A stretch of 64,000 nucleotides of DNA from Tenrec ecaudatus. Taxonomy: Eukaryota; Chordata; Mammalia; Afrosoricida; Tenrecidae. The notes beneath the pieces were generated by a model. The model ran no database searches. It saw nothing but the letters and a program-made list of their open reading frames with translations, and was not told where the DNA came from. The translations under genes were made by a program, and so were the position numbers. Location: contig NC_134537.1 in the NCBI RefSeq assembly GCF_050624435.1, positions 122,377,586-122,441,585 of the forward strand. The letters run 5' to 3'. This document shows, one piece after another, positions 1 to 49,213 of the stretch; position 1 is the first letter of the stretch; each line of letters begins with the position of its first letter.

Positions 1-834
1 GTCAACATATTCCCAAAAATGTCCCAATCTTGTGTTCAGCAATCTTTTTTAGTAGGTTAACTATTTCATGTTAAAACCAGTAATTCACGTTAACCAGTGC
101 AGGTTACCAGTCTATTGAAATATTGTAACATCTTCCTGTTTGGAGTCTTGCCACATGCAACTCACCTGTGATAGTTCAGTTTTGTGTCAGACCAGGATTC
201 TCAGTGTTCTGAAGTTCAAACCTCCCCCATCTGAGTTACTCCACCATGGGATCTGCTGTTAGAAGCCAAGCCATTGATAGAGGAGGCAGAGTACAGCCTT
301 GGTGGCGTGGCCCTCGATATAGATAGATGCTGTGGAGAATTTCCTCACTTCTTGCTTGTTTGGATCCTGCAGATGGCTCATTGACCTCTGGCTCTTGGTT
401 CTTGTGCCAACAACCCACCATATTGCCTACAGCCCACGGTGGCCACAAGAATCTAACACAAGATCTTGGATCCATTTGCATCTGCATCTTCCAGCCATGC
501 TCTTCCTGCTTTGTCCTGCTGCTTCATTTCCTGCTCACTGACTTGTCAGCTTGACCTGTGACCCACAGACTTCAACTGGGCAGGACTTTCCTCTTTCTGT
601 AGTTCTGTGCCCATCTCCCTCTTGTGGGACATTGCCTTCTCTTTGACCCAAGTTAACATCTATTTACTTTCTATTTTGTGATTTCCACGAACCCAAAGGA
701 ACCAGGTCTGCTTTTCCTAGTGTAGAAACATTTTCTTGATTTTGATTTTGATAGCCATGCTCCCATACAATATTTGTCCTTCTGGAATTGATTAATTTCA
801 CTCACCATAATGTCCTTCATTGAGGTAGTTAGTT

Positions 835-1904
835 TATTATGCTAGCCTGGCCAATAAACACATGTGGGATTAATTTAAGGGTGGTGAGATAAATGGGTCA
901 ACGAGGCCTTGCCTTTTTTGTCTCTTGCTCTTTGATCATTGAACCAGTGTGCAGCTGCCTTGCTTGTTCTTTGCCTCAATTTGCAAGTTACACTAACTGT
1001 GGGACACCTAACCCATAGACTGTGTCGCTGTAATTTGAGGTTCCTTCAAGATCTGCTTCGCCACACCATTGGAATTTACATCTCTTGAGCAGGGGACTGT
1101 CAGACCCTGTCATCTGGCTGACAGTTGGTGACCTCCCTTGCTGTTTGCTACCTGGGCCCGGATAGCCTGAATTGCTCCACAGAGGACTACCTGGCGGCCC
1201 TCCAGACTTGAAGGACTGCCAGTGTCTCACAGCTATCTCACGGGAGTGAGTTGCACTGAGCCATTTGTACTGCTTTATAATTTAATTAATTGTTTATTTC
1301 TTATGTTATATAGCTATCCTTATAAATATATATAAAATTGTTAGCATTCTGGCTTGTTTCTCTAGAGAACCCTGTATAACACATTTTGGTACCAGGAGTG
1401 CTTCTAGAGAAATAAAATCATAAATATGGGCTTCTTAAATTGGCTCTCCAGGCTGATTAGTCTTAACAGCACTAATAATGCTACTTCAACACCCCAAGCA
1501 TGGATAAGTCTGCTACTCTTCCTAATCCATGGCATGAAATAGCAAAGATAATACCTAAAGTAGCACCACCGATAGATGAGGTGCTGGTTAAAGGAGAGGC
1601 TCTGAGTGATCGAATGTTTGATATTTTCCAGGAGTTTTATAAGAATGACAAGTATAGGGAAGCTAGTTGGCTGGTTCTTCTTACAACGGAAAGTGTGATT
1701 AAGGAGAGGGATGGTCTCAGAGCCTCAAAAGTGTGCCTCAGGTGCGGACTGACGAATTTGAAAACTTCCATCTGTGCTACAAAGGACAGCCTCATAATTT
1801 AATTAACTGTTTATTTCTTATGTGTTTTATATATATATATCTGCATAAAAATATATATATAATTATTAGCATTCTGGTTTGTTTCCCTAGAGAACCCTAA
1901 CACA
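835..1904 (+). mobile_element. ERVL/MaLR-like element: LTR, internal part, deleted second LTR
   Basis: An LTR ends in AACACA at about 1382. It is followed by TTTTGGTACCAGGAGTG, the arrangement seen after ERVL/MaLR-type LTRs. The last part of a second LTR (about 1795-1904) repeats the end of the first (TTATTTCTTATG to CTAGAGAACCCT). The intervening 400 bp include an open frame of 100 codons (1500-1802) with no recognised domain, possibly a gag remnant. The LTR is related to the copies at 4259, 10047, 25420, 32826 and 50618. Confidence 0.65.
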
Positions 1905-2200
1905 TCTACCAACTGACCATCTCATGAGTTGTGTCACAGATTCATCCTTATTACTTAATGCCGTGTAGTATTCCACTGTGTGAATATGCTGGACAGTGAG
2001 GCTGTTCCCATCTTTTTGTTATCGTGAATAGTGCTTCAACGAGCATGGGGGTGCATATAGCTTCTCTTATTTCTTTAGAATATATCCCAAATAAAGTGGT
2101 AGTTTATATGGAATTTCTGTTCTGAATGTCTGGAGGAAACAACACACAGTGGCTGTAGAGTCTTACAGTCCCACCAGAAGACTGCTGTGTTAGCAATACT

Positions 2201-2201
2201 G

Positions 2202-2232
<31 letters not shown>

Positions 2233-2255
2233 GGTGTGTGGGTGTGTGGTGGTGT
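2201..2255 (+). repeat. (TG)n / TGGG-rich simple repeat
   Basis: About 24 bases of pure TG are followed by interrupted TGGG units, within the antisense L1. Confidence 0.95.
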
Positions 2256-3289
2256 ATCGCATCTTTTTTTAAAAAAAAGTTTTTCATTTCTTGAATAATG
2301 AATGATTATGAACATTTCTTCTTATGTTTGTTGGCAACCTGAATTACCTCACTTGTGAGCTGTCCTTGTCCTCTGCCCGTTTTTAATTGTATTATTTGTT
2401 CTTTTTTTTCCTCGTTGGAGTTTTAAAGTTTTCTATAGATTTTAGCTATTCATCTTTGGTGTTAAGTCATTGCCAAATAAATTTTTCCCAGTCTGTGTAT
2501 TCTCTTTTTACTCTTTCAGTGAAATCTTTCAATGTATATAAGTGTTTAATTTTTAGGGCATTCCAGTAATAAATTTGGTCATCTTCTATGTGTTTTGCAT
2601 TATATGAGCTATTTTGATCATTTGTTTGTGCTATGTATTAGGATCCCTAAGTGTGCCCATGATTTTTCATTGCTGATATTTATAGTTCAGATTTTACACG
2701 TAGGTAGTCTATCTTGAGTTCATTTTTGTATATGGAGTGAAATATGAGTCCTGTTTCATTCTTCTGTAAATAGGGAACCAGTTTTGCCAGTACAATTTGC
2801 CCATTTAAATATTTCAGCTTTTTGTCAAAAAAGCAGTTGTTTTTAGGTGGATGGATTTACTTCTGGGTTCTCAATTCTTGCTGTTGGTCCATGTATCTAT
2901 CATTATACCAATACAAGGTTGTTTCGACTTCTGAACTATGTAGTTGGTTTTGAGATGGGGAAGCTTTGTTCTTCTCTAGTAGTGCTTTGCTTATCTTGAG
3001 TCTGTTTCTTTTCCATATAAATTGGTGATTGTTTCCATCTCATTAAAGAATGATGCTGAGATCTGGTTCAAGACAGCATTATATTTATATATAATTTTGG
3101 GTACCATTGACATTTCCCCATCATTGTCTTCTATCCATGAACACGGAATATTCTTCAATTTATGTAGGTTTTTTATAATGTTTTCTAGTTTTCTTTGTGC
3201 AAGATTTTTTCCTAAATATTTCATAGTTGGGATGGCTATTATAAATTATATTGTTTTCTTGATTTCCTTTTCAGAGCTCTCTCAGTATG

Positions 3290-4255
3290 CAGGGATCCAG
3301 CTTATTCTTAGTAGGAAGGGGTACTCAACCAAAAATGAAATTTTTTTAAAGTTATGTCTTTACAATTTTTGTATAAGACAACAGTATCACCTGCAAAGTA
3401 CTCTCCACTCCACTCCACTTCATACATTTGTCAAGTCTGAAATTCCATTCTTGGAAACATTTTTCTAACTCATCTGTTTGGATGGCTGACAACACCTACT
3501 TCATATTTTTCTTCATCTTTTCTACTTCGTCAAATCGCTGCCTTTCTTGGCCCTCTTCATTCGTGGAAACAAAAATGTTGCACTGAGTGAGGTGAGGTGA
3601 GCAAGGTGCGTGGGGCAAGAGAGGCAGGCTGGTTTTGCCAAACACTGGTGCACTGGGATGGCTGTGTAAACAGGTGCATTGCCATGGTGGCAAAATTAGT
3701 CCCCCATCTGCCACAAATCAGACCCTTTTTTGTTGCACACTGTTATGCAATCGTTCCAGAACTTCTAAATAAAAATCTTCATTCATAGTCCAACATGTTA
3801 GAATGAACTCCAAATGCCCTATGAGTAGACATTTTTGCCTGTTTGGGAGGTTGGCGGATATCCAGAATGAGGTTTGTCATCAATTGGCATTTCACCTTTT
3901 TTGAAACAACGAAACTACTTGTACACTTTAGTTTTTCCCGTAGTGACACCCTTGTAAGCTTCAACATCACATCAATTTCTGTGGTACTTTTCCCGAGCAG
4001 GAAACAAAATTTCACAGCTGCCTGCTCTTCTCTTAAATCAGCCTTCTCAAAAAATGAGGTTTAAATGAAATTGCACTTATGAAAAGATTCACTGGGACCC
4101 GAGCTAACCTTCCCAGGTGATGCCACTGAGTGCACTAACTCAAAATGGGTTCATGCTTGCCTAGTGGGAAAAATGTGAACTACAAAAGCTCTGCTCCACC
4201 TAGTGCAATTCTGGTTATGGGGGGCATATCTCCTGTAGATTTATCTTGTACCCTG
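3290..4255 (-). mobile_element. Decayed mariner transposon remnant
   Basis: Translation of the minus strand gives mariner transposase pieces in several frames. Near 4010 is an N-terminal helix-turn-helix segment (FCFLLGKSTTEIDVMLK). A linker follows near 3900. Around 3500-3690 is a C-terminal part with the pattern NAPVYTA..HQCLAK and a later EKCFQEW-like segment. The catalytic core between them is deleted or scrambled. It interrupts L1. Confidence 0.6.
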
Positions 4256-4258
4256 CTT

Positions 4259-4856
4259 TGGTAGTTACATAATTCCATGTCAACTTGATAAATAAACGTT
4301 AAGGGTGAAGTGTAACCTGTCAATCAGGTTACAGCTTGATGATGCCTATCTGTGGGTGTGACTTTCTCATGAGGATTCTGGGAACTTCCTCTCTCCCTCC
4401 CTGTGACAGGCTACACACACACACACACACACACACTCTCTCTCTCTGCTTCACCTTCCTGTTGACAAGTCACTCAGAGATTTGCTGAGTCCTGTAAGAG
4501 CTCCTCTCTCTGTGTCACCTTCCTGTTGAGGAGCCACATGGAGAGCTGAAGGAGCCACATTGAGACCTGCGCCAGTGATGAGACGCTTCAATTGCCGTTG
4601 GATCCACAATCCTTTGCACCCACTCATCTGTGATTTCCTGCACTTTGCATCAATGCATGCAAACGCATGAGTCTTAAGAGGGATTTATGGACTGATTTTG
4701 AATTTATGGGCTGATGTCAGGCTTATGGATTTGATCTGGACTGGGTTGGGGTGTTCTCTCAATATGCAGTTGCTTTTTGACATAAAGCGCTCTCTTACAC
4801 ATAGACCAGAGCCTCCGGGTGCGTTTTTCATGTCAGCTGGGACTGAAACATAGGCC
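4259..4856 (+). mobile_element. ERVL-like LTR
   Basis: It starts TGGTAGTTACATAATTCCATG and contains the shared segments CTGTCAATCAGGTTACAGCTTG and TTATGGATTTGATCTGGACTGGG, also found at 32826-33309. Its 3' end is degraded. A (CA)n(CT)n tract at 4413-4448 has expanded inside it. Confidence 0.7.
4413..4448 (+). repeat. (AC)n(TC)n simple repeat
   Basis: Alternating AC for about 24 bases, then TC, inside the LTR at 4259-4856. Confidence 0.9.
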
Positions 4857-6444
4857 ATGGTACTGAGGTTTTCAATTAGTACCAATATTATTCTTGTCGA
4901 ATATTTGTTTTTTTCTATGTATACAAGCATCTCGCCATACAGAGAGACTGTTGCTGCTTTGCCAATTTGGATTCCTTAATTTCCCTTTGTTGCCCGAGAG
5001 TACTAAGACTTCCGGCCCAATATTGAAAAAGTGTGATGATGAAAGCAGCATCCTTGATTTTTTCTTGTGTGCAAAGGGAATGCTTTCCGTTTTCTGGTGA
5101 GCAAGATATTGGCCATTGGCTTTGCACATATGCCCTTTATTTATGTGGATTTCCCAATTATTTTGTGTTCATTTTTTATGAGGAGTGAGAGTTAGATTTT
5201 TCATGAGCCTTTTTCTGTGTTAATTGTTTTGATCCTATCGTTATTTTCCTTTGTTTTAATTTACATGATTGAATACAGTGATTGTTTTGTAATGTTGAAT
5301 CATCTTTGCATACCTGGTTTGAATTCCAATTGGTCATAATATATTATTTTATTGATATATTGCTCTATTCTATTAACCAGGCTATTGTTGACATTTTTTT
5401 TCATCTCTGTTCATATGGGATGTTGATGTATACTTTTATATTCTAGTGATATTTTTGACTGCCCTGGTATTAGGTTTATGCTAACTTTATAACATGAATT
5501 TGGAGTTTGCCATCATTTTTATATTCTGGAATTGTTTGAGTAGAATTACTGTCAACTCTTATCTGAATGTTTGGTAAAATTGACCAGTAAATTTATCTCT
5601 TGTTGGGAGTTTTTTAATGAACTGATCGGTTTCTTTTCTTTCTTTTATGGTTTTCTACACCAGAAGTTGTTTGTATAGGTAAGTAGTGTGTTTCTGGAAA
5701 TTTGTTTGCTCCTTCTAGGTTTTCAAATTTGTTAGAGTACAGTTCTTCATAGTATTATGTTATATATTTTACTTGGTTCTGTTATGATGCCACCCGTTTA
5801 ACTTCCAATCAATATTTGATTCCTCTTTTCCTTTGTGAGGTTTGTCAGTGATTTGTCGATTGTACAAAATCTTTCCAAGAATCAACTTCTTGTCTTGTGG
5901 ATTTGGAGTATTGTTTTTCTGTTTTCTGATTATTTCACCTATAATGATGGGTAGGATCTAAAAGGTCAAGTAGGTTAATTGTGCTGTTTAGTTCTTTGTC
6001 TTGGGTGAGAGTCATTATAGTTTTTCTGTCTTTCCTACACAGTTATGTATTAAATTCTCCTCCTATTACTGAAAAGTTGTCTATTTCTCTACTGAACTCT
6101 ACTACTGTTTGACTTATGTATTTTGAAGGTCTTTCATTAGGGGGATAGATATTTATTATGGTTGTATCCTCTTGTTCAATTGTCCCTTTAATCATTATAT
6201 AATGCCCATTTGTATCTTTCTTGGTAGATATTTTTCCTGAAGTCTTTTTTATCAGAAATTAGTATTGCCATACCTGTTCTTTTTAAAACTATCATTGGCA
6301 TGATGTATTTTTAAAATTTTTAGATTATTTTTCTCTTTTTATCTAAGATTGTTTCCTATAAACAGTATATTAATAAGTCTGTTTTCTTATCCATGTGCTC
6401 CTCTCTGTTGCCTTATTGGTGCCTTTAATCCATTTCCATGAAGT

Positions 6445-6700
6445 GTCAATGTTGATGTAGATGTTGTTGTTGTTAGGTGCCATGAGTCAGTTTTGACCAC
6501 AGAATGAAACGTTGCCTGTTCCCCAGTCAGCTTCCTAATTGTCCTTTTCTTTGAGCCCATTGTTGCAGCCACTGTTGTCAACCCTCTTGCTGAGATCTTC
6601 CTCCTTTTCCCTCTAAGTTTCCAAGCATATCCTTTTCCATGGACTAGTCTCTCCTGATAACATGTCCAAAGTACGTAAGACTACACCTGCCAATCTTGAT
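6445..6700 (+). repeat. Afrotherian SINE, long form
   Basis: It begins GTTGTTGTTGTTAGGTGCCATGAGTCAG and contains GAGCCCATTGTTGCAGCCACTG and CAAAGTACGTAAGAC. These blocks recur at 35740, 46848 and 54162 and are typical of afrotherian genomes. ATAG and CA simple repeats follow at 6715-6760. Confidence 0.75.
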
Positions 6701-7355
6701 TCTAAGGATCTCTATAGATAGATAGATATGGATATATATACACACACACATATATGAGACATATATCAGTGATGGATGCATAGTATATATCAATGATTAT
6801 ATGTCACTATAGAAAAGCCAGCCTAACACAAGGAGCATCTTACCAGTCTCTACTATGGATTTAATTTCATATAATGTTGATTTTGCATGTTTACAGATAG
6901 AAACCCTATAAAGGATAGCTATGATGAGCATCTCTTTAATTATAAAGTAGATCAGTTGGTCAAGAAATTGGCATTTACCAGTTGTCTATGCTAATCAATG
7001 GGCACCAATTCAGTAGGCCATTATCTAGAGAAATCTCCTCACTATAAATATCTGGGACCTGAAGATATTTGTGGTTTTTAGGAAGTCCTAGGTGATATTG
7101 CTTTTTTATTCTAGTGGAGCTAAATCCTTTGTTGTCCCTTCCCTAACTCTAATTTATTCTTCAGAGTCAAATAAATAAACTCAAAACCAGTTCTGTGACA
7201 ATGGCATGAGCAACATTTTGTAAGACAGCTTCAGTATCACAGAAGACATCAATTCAAAAGAGCTATTTCTTTTATTACTCAATAAAAATCAGCCACCCAC
7301 TAATTTATGTTTATGCACATTGCAGTCACATTCATTTTAAAAATAGACTGTCTAA

Positions 7356-8638
7356 GTGGGCCCCTGCTCAAATACTCCCTCAACACAAGAACACTTTGTT
7401 CTAACAATTCGGCAGTCTGAGATGCTCACCTGCCTGGCACGATCACTGATGACAATGGGTGCATAGGCAAATGTGGTGAAGAAAGATGATGGTGCCCAGC
7501 TACCAAAAGATATAGCACCTGAAGTCTTAAAGACCTGAAGATAAACAAGCGGCCATCTAGCTGAGAGACAACAAGACCCACATGAAAGAAGCACACCAGC
7601 CTGTCCCAACTAGATCACTGAGGACAAAGTGGGTGCATAAGCAAAAGTTGCGAACAAAGCTGATGGTGCCCGGCTATCAAATGATACAGCATCAGGGGTC
7701 TTAAAGTCTTCTAGCTAAGAAACAACAAAGCCCACAAGGAAGAAGCACACCAGCCTACCCCAACGTGAATGCTGAAGACAAAGCGGGTGCGTGGGCAAGT
7801 GCAGTGAAGAAAGCTAATGGTGCTCAGTTGTCAAAATAAATAGAATCTGGGGTCCTATAGGTTGGAAGATAAACAAGGGGCCATCTAACTGAAAAACAAC
7901 AAAGCCCACATGGAAAATGCACACCAGCCTGTGAGATGACAAGGCATCAAAGGGATCAGGTATCAGTTATCAAAGACAAAAAGAAAAAAATCATAGCATT
8001 GTGAATGACGGGGAGTGCAGAGTGGGGATCCAGGGCCCATCTGGGGGAAATTGGACATCCCCTTGCAGAAGGGCTGTGGGGAGATGACGAACAAGTCAGA
8101 GTGCAGTGTAGCAACGATGAAACATACAATTTTCCTCTAGTTCTTGAATGCTTTCTCCCCCATACTATCATGATCCCAATTCTAAGGTATTACATAACCG
8201 GCTGGACCGGGAGATGTACACTGGCACGGATAGGAACTGGAAATATGGGGAATCCAGGACAGATTAGCCCTTCAGGAACAGTGGTGAGAGTGGCGATATC
8301 GGGAAGGTGGAGGAGAAACGGGAAACAGATGACAAGGTCTACATGTAACCTCCTCCCTGGAGGACGAACAGCGGAGAACTGGGTGAGGAAGATGTCAGAT
8401 GATGTAAGATATGTTAAAATAATAATTATTTATAAATTATCAAGGGGGAGAGGGAAGGGGCAGTGGGGAGGGAGCAGAAAATGAGGAGCTGATACCAGGG
8501 GCTCAGGTGGAGAGTGGGTGTTTTGAGAATGATGATGGCAACATATGTACAAATGTGCTGGACACAAATGATATATGTACGGATTATAAAAAGAGTTATA
8601 TGAGCCCCTAATAAAATGATTAAAAAGAAAAAAAGAAC
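7356..8638 (+). mobile_element. Composite retroposon, copy 1 (full length)
   Basis: This 1283-bp copy is flanked by the 11-bp direct repeat AGACTGTCTAA (7345-7355 and 8639-8649). Its 5' part holds three diverged tandem units starting near 7441, 7613 and 7767, each with GACAAAG.GGGTGCATAGGCAA-like and CATCTAGCT..GA..AACAACAA blocks. A unique body follows, then a G-rich stretch, then the tail GCCCCTAATAAAATGATTAAAAAG. The 159-aa open frame at 8005-8484 is not conserved between copies. The direct repeat and A-rich tail point to retroposition. Confidence 0.8.
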
Positions 8639-9587
8639 AGACTGTCTAAAACATCATTTATTTTTCTTTAGATAGTGCTTTCAAGAATAAATGGAACAAG
8701 TAACAAGAGATGCAAACAACTATTTTGTCCTCATTAAAAATCATATCTACATTTTGATATTACAGAACATGACATAATTATTCAATTTCAATTTTCACAC
8801 TGCTTAAATAAATTACTATTTAAACATTTATAACATTTATTTGGAGGCTGAAAATCTAACTCTTGAGTAATGCTTGATTTTAATTTACTATAGTGTTTGA
8901 TGCAAGATCACAAAAATTGACAAATTTTATTTAAATGCATAAAATGTAGAAATAACAGTTTTCATTAATAAAACCACAATGATCCCCAAATCATCTGGGA
9001 ATAATACCTATATGTACCTATTGTCTAAGTAACAAACTTAACCCTTTTTCAAAATTTTTTTCTCCTTATTTTTAATAGCTCCTGGTTTGCAAACCACGGA
9101 TGTGAATATCTCTTAATATGACCTTTGGCAAATGATGCTTATATAGGAACATCTGTATTTTCAAGTCCCAAACTTCTAGATAGACAAATCTCGAGTGATA
9201 TTTTAATCACATTTTGTCAAAGGTTCATGCAGACTACCACTTGATGGAAAGCACTTTTATTTTCATCACATACTTCCTTGACGTTTCTCATTGTTTTTGA
9301 GACTAGGCTATATGTACTCTAGCTCTCTAGCGTCTCTAAAATTGATGATCTTGTCAGTTACTGCTTTGAGGAGAAAAAAACAAAACAAAACCATCTTGTT
9401 AGAATTTCGCATTCAAAGATGTTTGTAAAAGCCACTGAGTCAGAAAACAGAGGTGTTGTCTATGGCATTAAAATTCAAAGAATGTCTATACGTTACCAGA
9501 CTGGTAGGTATGTTCCGGATAGTGAGATTTACTAAAAGTCTAATCCTTAAGTGAGCTAGTGCTTGCATACAAACTCTAGAGAAGGAG

Positions 9588-9778
9588 TCCTTGACGATGC
9601 AGTAGTACGGTGCTCAGTGGCTAATTGAAGTTCAAATCCACCAGCCACTCTGTGGAAGAAAGGTATGGCCATCTACTTCTATAAAGATTTACATTCATGG
9701 AAACCCTACGGAGCAGTGTACTCTGTCCTGTAGCATCACTGCGGATTGGAATAAACTCGATGGCAATGGCTTTTAGTT
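9588..9778 (+). repeat. AfroSINE (tRNA-derived)
   Basis: Diverged copy with a tRNA-like head (CAGTAGTACGGTGCTCAGTGGCTAA, AGTTCAAATCCACCAGCC) and the tail CTGTCCTGTAGCATCACTGCGGATTGG. The full family pattern is GGAGCCCTGGTGGC...GGTTCGAATCC...CTATAGGGTC...GAGTC; it was described as specific to Afrotheria. Confidence 0.8.
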
Positions 9779-10046
9779 TTCCTCTTAAAGATGAAAAATT
9801 CTAGAAGAAATATGACTAAATTTGAGGCAAAAGACACAAGTTTTAATGAAACATCTAGTCATTGGCTTCAGTGCCATAAAGCAATAGCATCTTGTTGTAG
9901 AAAATACATCAGGTTTGGAGTGGAGAACTTTAAAGTGTAGATTTCTATTTCCAGCCTATACAGAGGGCAAAACTTAGTTTCTCTTTGGTCTGGGTTTGTT
10001 ATTTTAATGCAAGAAGTGTAACTAGATAAGGTTCAGGAACCATACA

Positions 10047-11825
10047 TGTGTTAGTCTGAGTACTTTAGAGAAACAAATCCACAGAAACTCATGTATAAGA
10101 GAGTCTTAAATAAAAGTTAAGTGTGCATCAAGAAAACATCCCAACCCAGTGCTGCCCAAGCCCAGAAGTCCAACATTAACCCCTATGCCCAACACCAATC
10201 CGCAAAGTCCTTCTCCATCTCACAAAACACACACTATCACACCAGCTGCAGGAGGAAAGCCGAATCAGTAAACGTGTAAGCATCTCAGTGCTGGCAGAGG
10301 TCTCCACACGGCTGCTCCAGCACCCAGGGCTGCATTGGTGTAGGTCCATGTGGCTTCTCCTCAGGCATGTCTTGCAGTAAGTGAGCATTTCCAGCTGAAG
10401 CAGGGAACAAGCTGAGACAGCTGTTCTCTGGTCCGACCTCACAAAGCAAGAGACCTGAGAACTAGAAAGTCGAAGCTCACCGAGCCATTTATCTCTCTAC
10501 CCTTCAATTAACCCCACATGTGTTTATTGGCCAGGTTAATCCTTTGAATATGTTTCCCCCTCTCCCCCTTCCCCATGAAAGTTTATAAGCCAACCACTTC
10601 ATGCCTTTATCCCCAAATTTTGGGTATCCAATTTATATACTGTTCACTTACATCAACCCAGTGCTCTGAGGAGACAATCATATTTTTCGACAGGAAGAGT
10701 CTTCATTCCAGTTGGAACCTTGTGAAGTCTGCATCCATAAGCAAAGTCAAATCCGGACAGGCCATCCATAAAGTCAGCAACAAAGTGCACCAGTTCACAG
10801 GCTCAAAAATCTCCTTCTGGTTGGGTTCTGGTCAACTCAATATGGGCTGCCTCACTCAGCCTCCTCATGGTGCTCATTGGTCGCCTTGCCTTTAGACCAT
10901 GGGCTCTCACCAATACTCAACAAGCCTAGACCCCTCGTGCTAGGTCATGAACCTTTTACCAGTCAGCCTGCTCTCGTCTTCTCTTTTTTGCCCCTGTAAA
11001 CCAAGTCCACAGGTGTCAGTGGCCAAACTCAACCTGTCTCTCTATTGCTGCTTTTCTCCCACTTCCACTCAACAAGTAGATCCAGGTGGTCACCCAGCAA
11101 GCATTTTAGCCTGCTCTCAGGCTCCCTTTAACATTCAGTCCTAGAGGGGAGTTTTCTTCATGGTTCCAGATTTTTTCCAGCTTCTAACAAAGACCAATCG
11201 TTCCTGAGTACTCCAGAGCACTGGGTGGGGCATATATTTTCAAAGCTTTCTTTACAGTCATGGCCTAAATCCGTCTAAAGATTAAATTTTAATGGCTGAA
11301 AGTAAGTGGGCTTACAAACTTTCTATTTTCATACTTCCAATATTTTCCCCAGAAAACAACCGAGTAAACAGTATGGCTTTAGCTGACCTCTGGCTAGACA
11401 AAGAAGAAAACCTACCATGAGGGAGAGGTCAAACAAACATCTACTCTCCATCTTAGGATTTGTTTCTCCAGTACCTGACTCCGGGTACCATAATGTGTTC
11501 GTCTGGGTACTTTAGAGAAACAAATCCACAGAAACTCATGTATAAGAGAGGGTTTTATATAAAGGTTAAGTGCACATCAAGAAAACATCCCATCCCAGTG
11601 CTGTCCAAGCCCACAAGCCCAACATTAACCCATTAACCCATATGTCCAACTCCAATCCACAAAGTCCTCCTCCATCTCACAAAACACACAGTATGACGCC
11701 AACTGCAGGAAGAAAGTCGAATCAGTGAATATGTAAGCATCTCAGCACTGGCAGAGGTCTCCACACGGCTGCTCCAGAACCCATGACTTCATCGATTGGG
11801 GTAGGTCCAGAGAAACCTCTTCCTG
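10047..11825 (-). mobile_element. ERVL-like two-LTR element
   Basis: Two LTRs in the same minus orientation begin, in plus-strand reading, GTGTTAGTCTGAGTACTTTAG at 10049 and GTGTTCGTCTGGGTACTTTAG at 11492. They share over 300 bp. On the minus strand the right-hand LTR (truncated near 11825) is followed by a GGTACC-containing primer-site-like motif (around 11485) and about 950 bp of internal sequence with no long ORF. The left LTR (10049-10545) closes it. Confidence 0.65.
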
Positions 11826-11973
11826 TATTATATAAAGATAACTGTGATGTTATGAAGAATCCAATGAGTCCGATCAAGTTCACAGCCAAGGAAAGAAAAA
11901 ACTGGAGAAGAACTGAGTTGAGCAGTAAATGAGCTGTAGGTGATAAAATCTGAAAAGTGCTATCATAATTATT

Positions 11974-12486
11974 TTTATTATATTATTTTATTATATTATT
12001 CTCTCATTTCTGGTACCACAGATATAATTCAAAAACTTAGGTCAAATACTTCATTGCTTCAGTCAAAATACTTAACTACTCATCCTTTTACAATTATAAG
12101 TAACATCTACATATGCATGCATATCCACAATCCTTAGTCAACAAGAATTCCCTCAGAGAGATCTAGCACTATATTCGATTTATATAATATCCTTTGATTA
12201 TTTCCTTTGAAATATATCCAGTCTATGATCCTTCTGTTGGGAAAGTTACTATTTTCTTATTCAGCTATTTATATGAGCTAACCCAACTTGTTTTGGGACT
12301 GAGACCAGGTGATGATTAATACAAAAATTAGTTATTTGGTAGATTTGACCATGAAAAAATAAAAAATAAGGCCTGGTGATTAAGAGTATCGAATGCAAAA
12401 ATCTATAAATCTCAAATTGAAACTTCTTCTCAAAGGATGGCCATTTTCATGACGAAGGCACATCTCAAATATAGAATGCAGATTCA
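11974..12486 (-). other. CYP4V2: Probable CYP4V2 3'UTR with AATAAA signals
   Basis: After the stop codon, the first AATAAA hexamers on the minus strand are at 11992-11987 and 11979-11974, in an AT-rich run. A short 3'UTR of about 500 nt would end just past them. A longer one is possible, because further minus-strand signals cannot be excluded. Only the hexamers are seen; their use is inferred. Confidence 0.4.

Positions 12487-49213
<36,727 letters not shown>

Larger units (their letters stand above)
690..6400 (-). mobile_element. L1 LINE remnant, antisense, interrupted several times
   Basis: Read on the minus strand, 6400-4860, 3290-1905 and 830-690 follow L1 ORF2 from its 5' half to the 3'UTR. 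The plus-strand text has the typical antisense phrases, such as TAGTATTCCACTGTGTGAATATGC at about 1967 and CTATAGATTTTAGCTATTC at about 2433. Many stops and indels show it is old. An ERVL-like element (835-1904), a mariner (about 3290-4255) and an LTR (4259-4856) have been inserted into it. Confidence 0.8.
1..12486. other. Downstream flank of CYP4V2 (repeat-filled)
   Basis: This flank contains L1, ERVL-like LTR elements, a mariner remnant, a composite retroposon and SINEs, listed separately. The stretches 1-690, 6720-7344, 8650-9587 and 9779-10046 hold no gene or repeat I can name. By mammalian synteny KLKB1 would follow CYP4V2 on this strand, but none of its exons is recognisable here. Confidence 0.6.

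Noticed and set aside
7430-7940. CRISPR-like array
   Set aside because: Tandem units of 154-172 bp are diverged along their length with no constant repeat and spacer pattern. They belong to a eukaryotic retroposon.
8005-8484. 159-codon plus-strand ORF
   Set aside because: It is inside retroposon copy 1 and is not open in copies 2, 3 or 8.
1-12486. Exons of KLKB1 (expected next gene)
   Set aside because: No apple-domain cysteine pattern or serine-protease motif was found on the minus strand in this flank.
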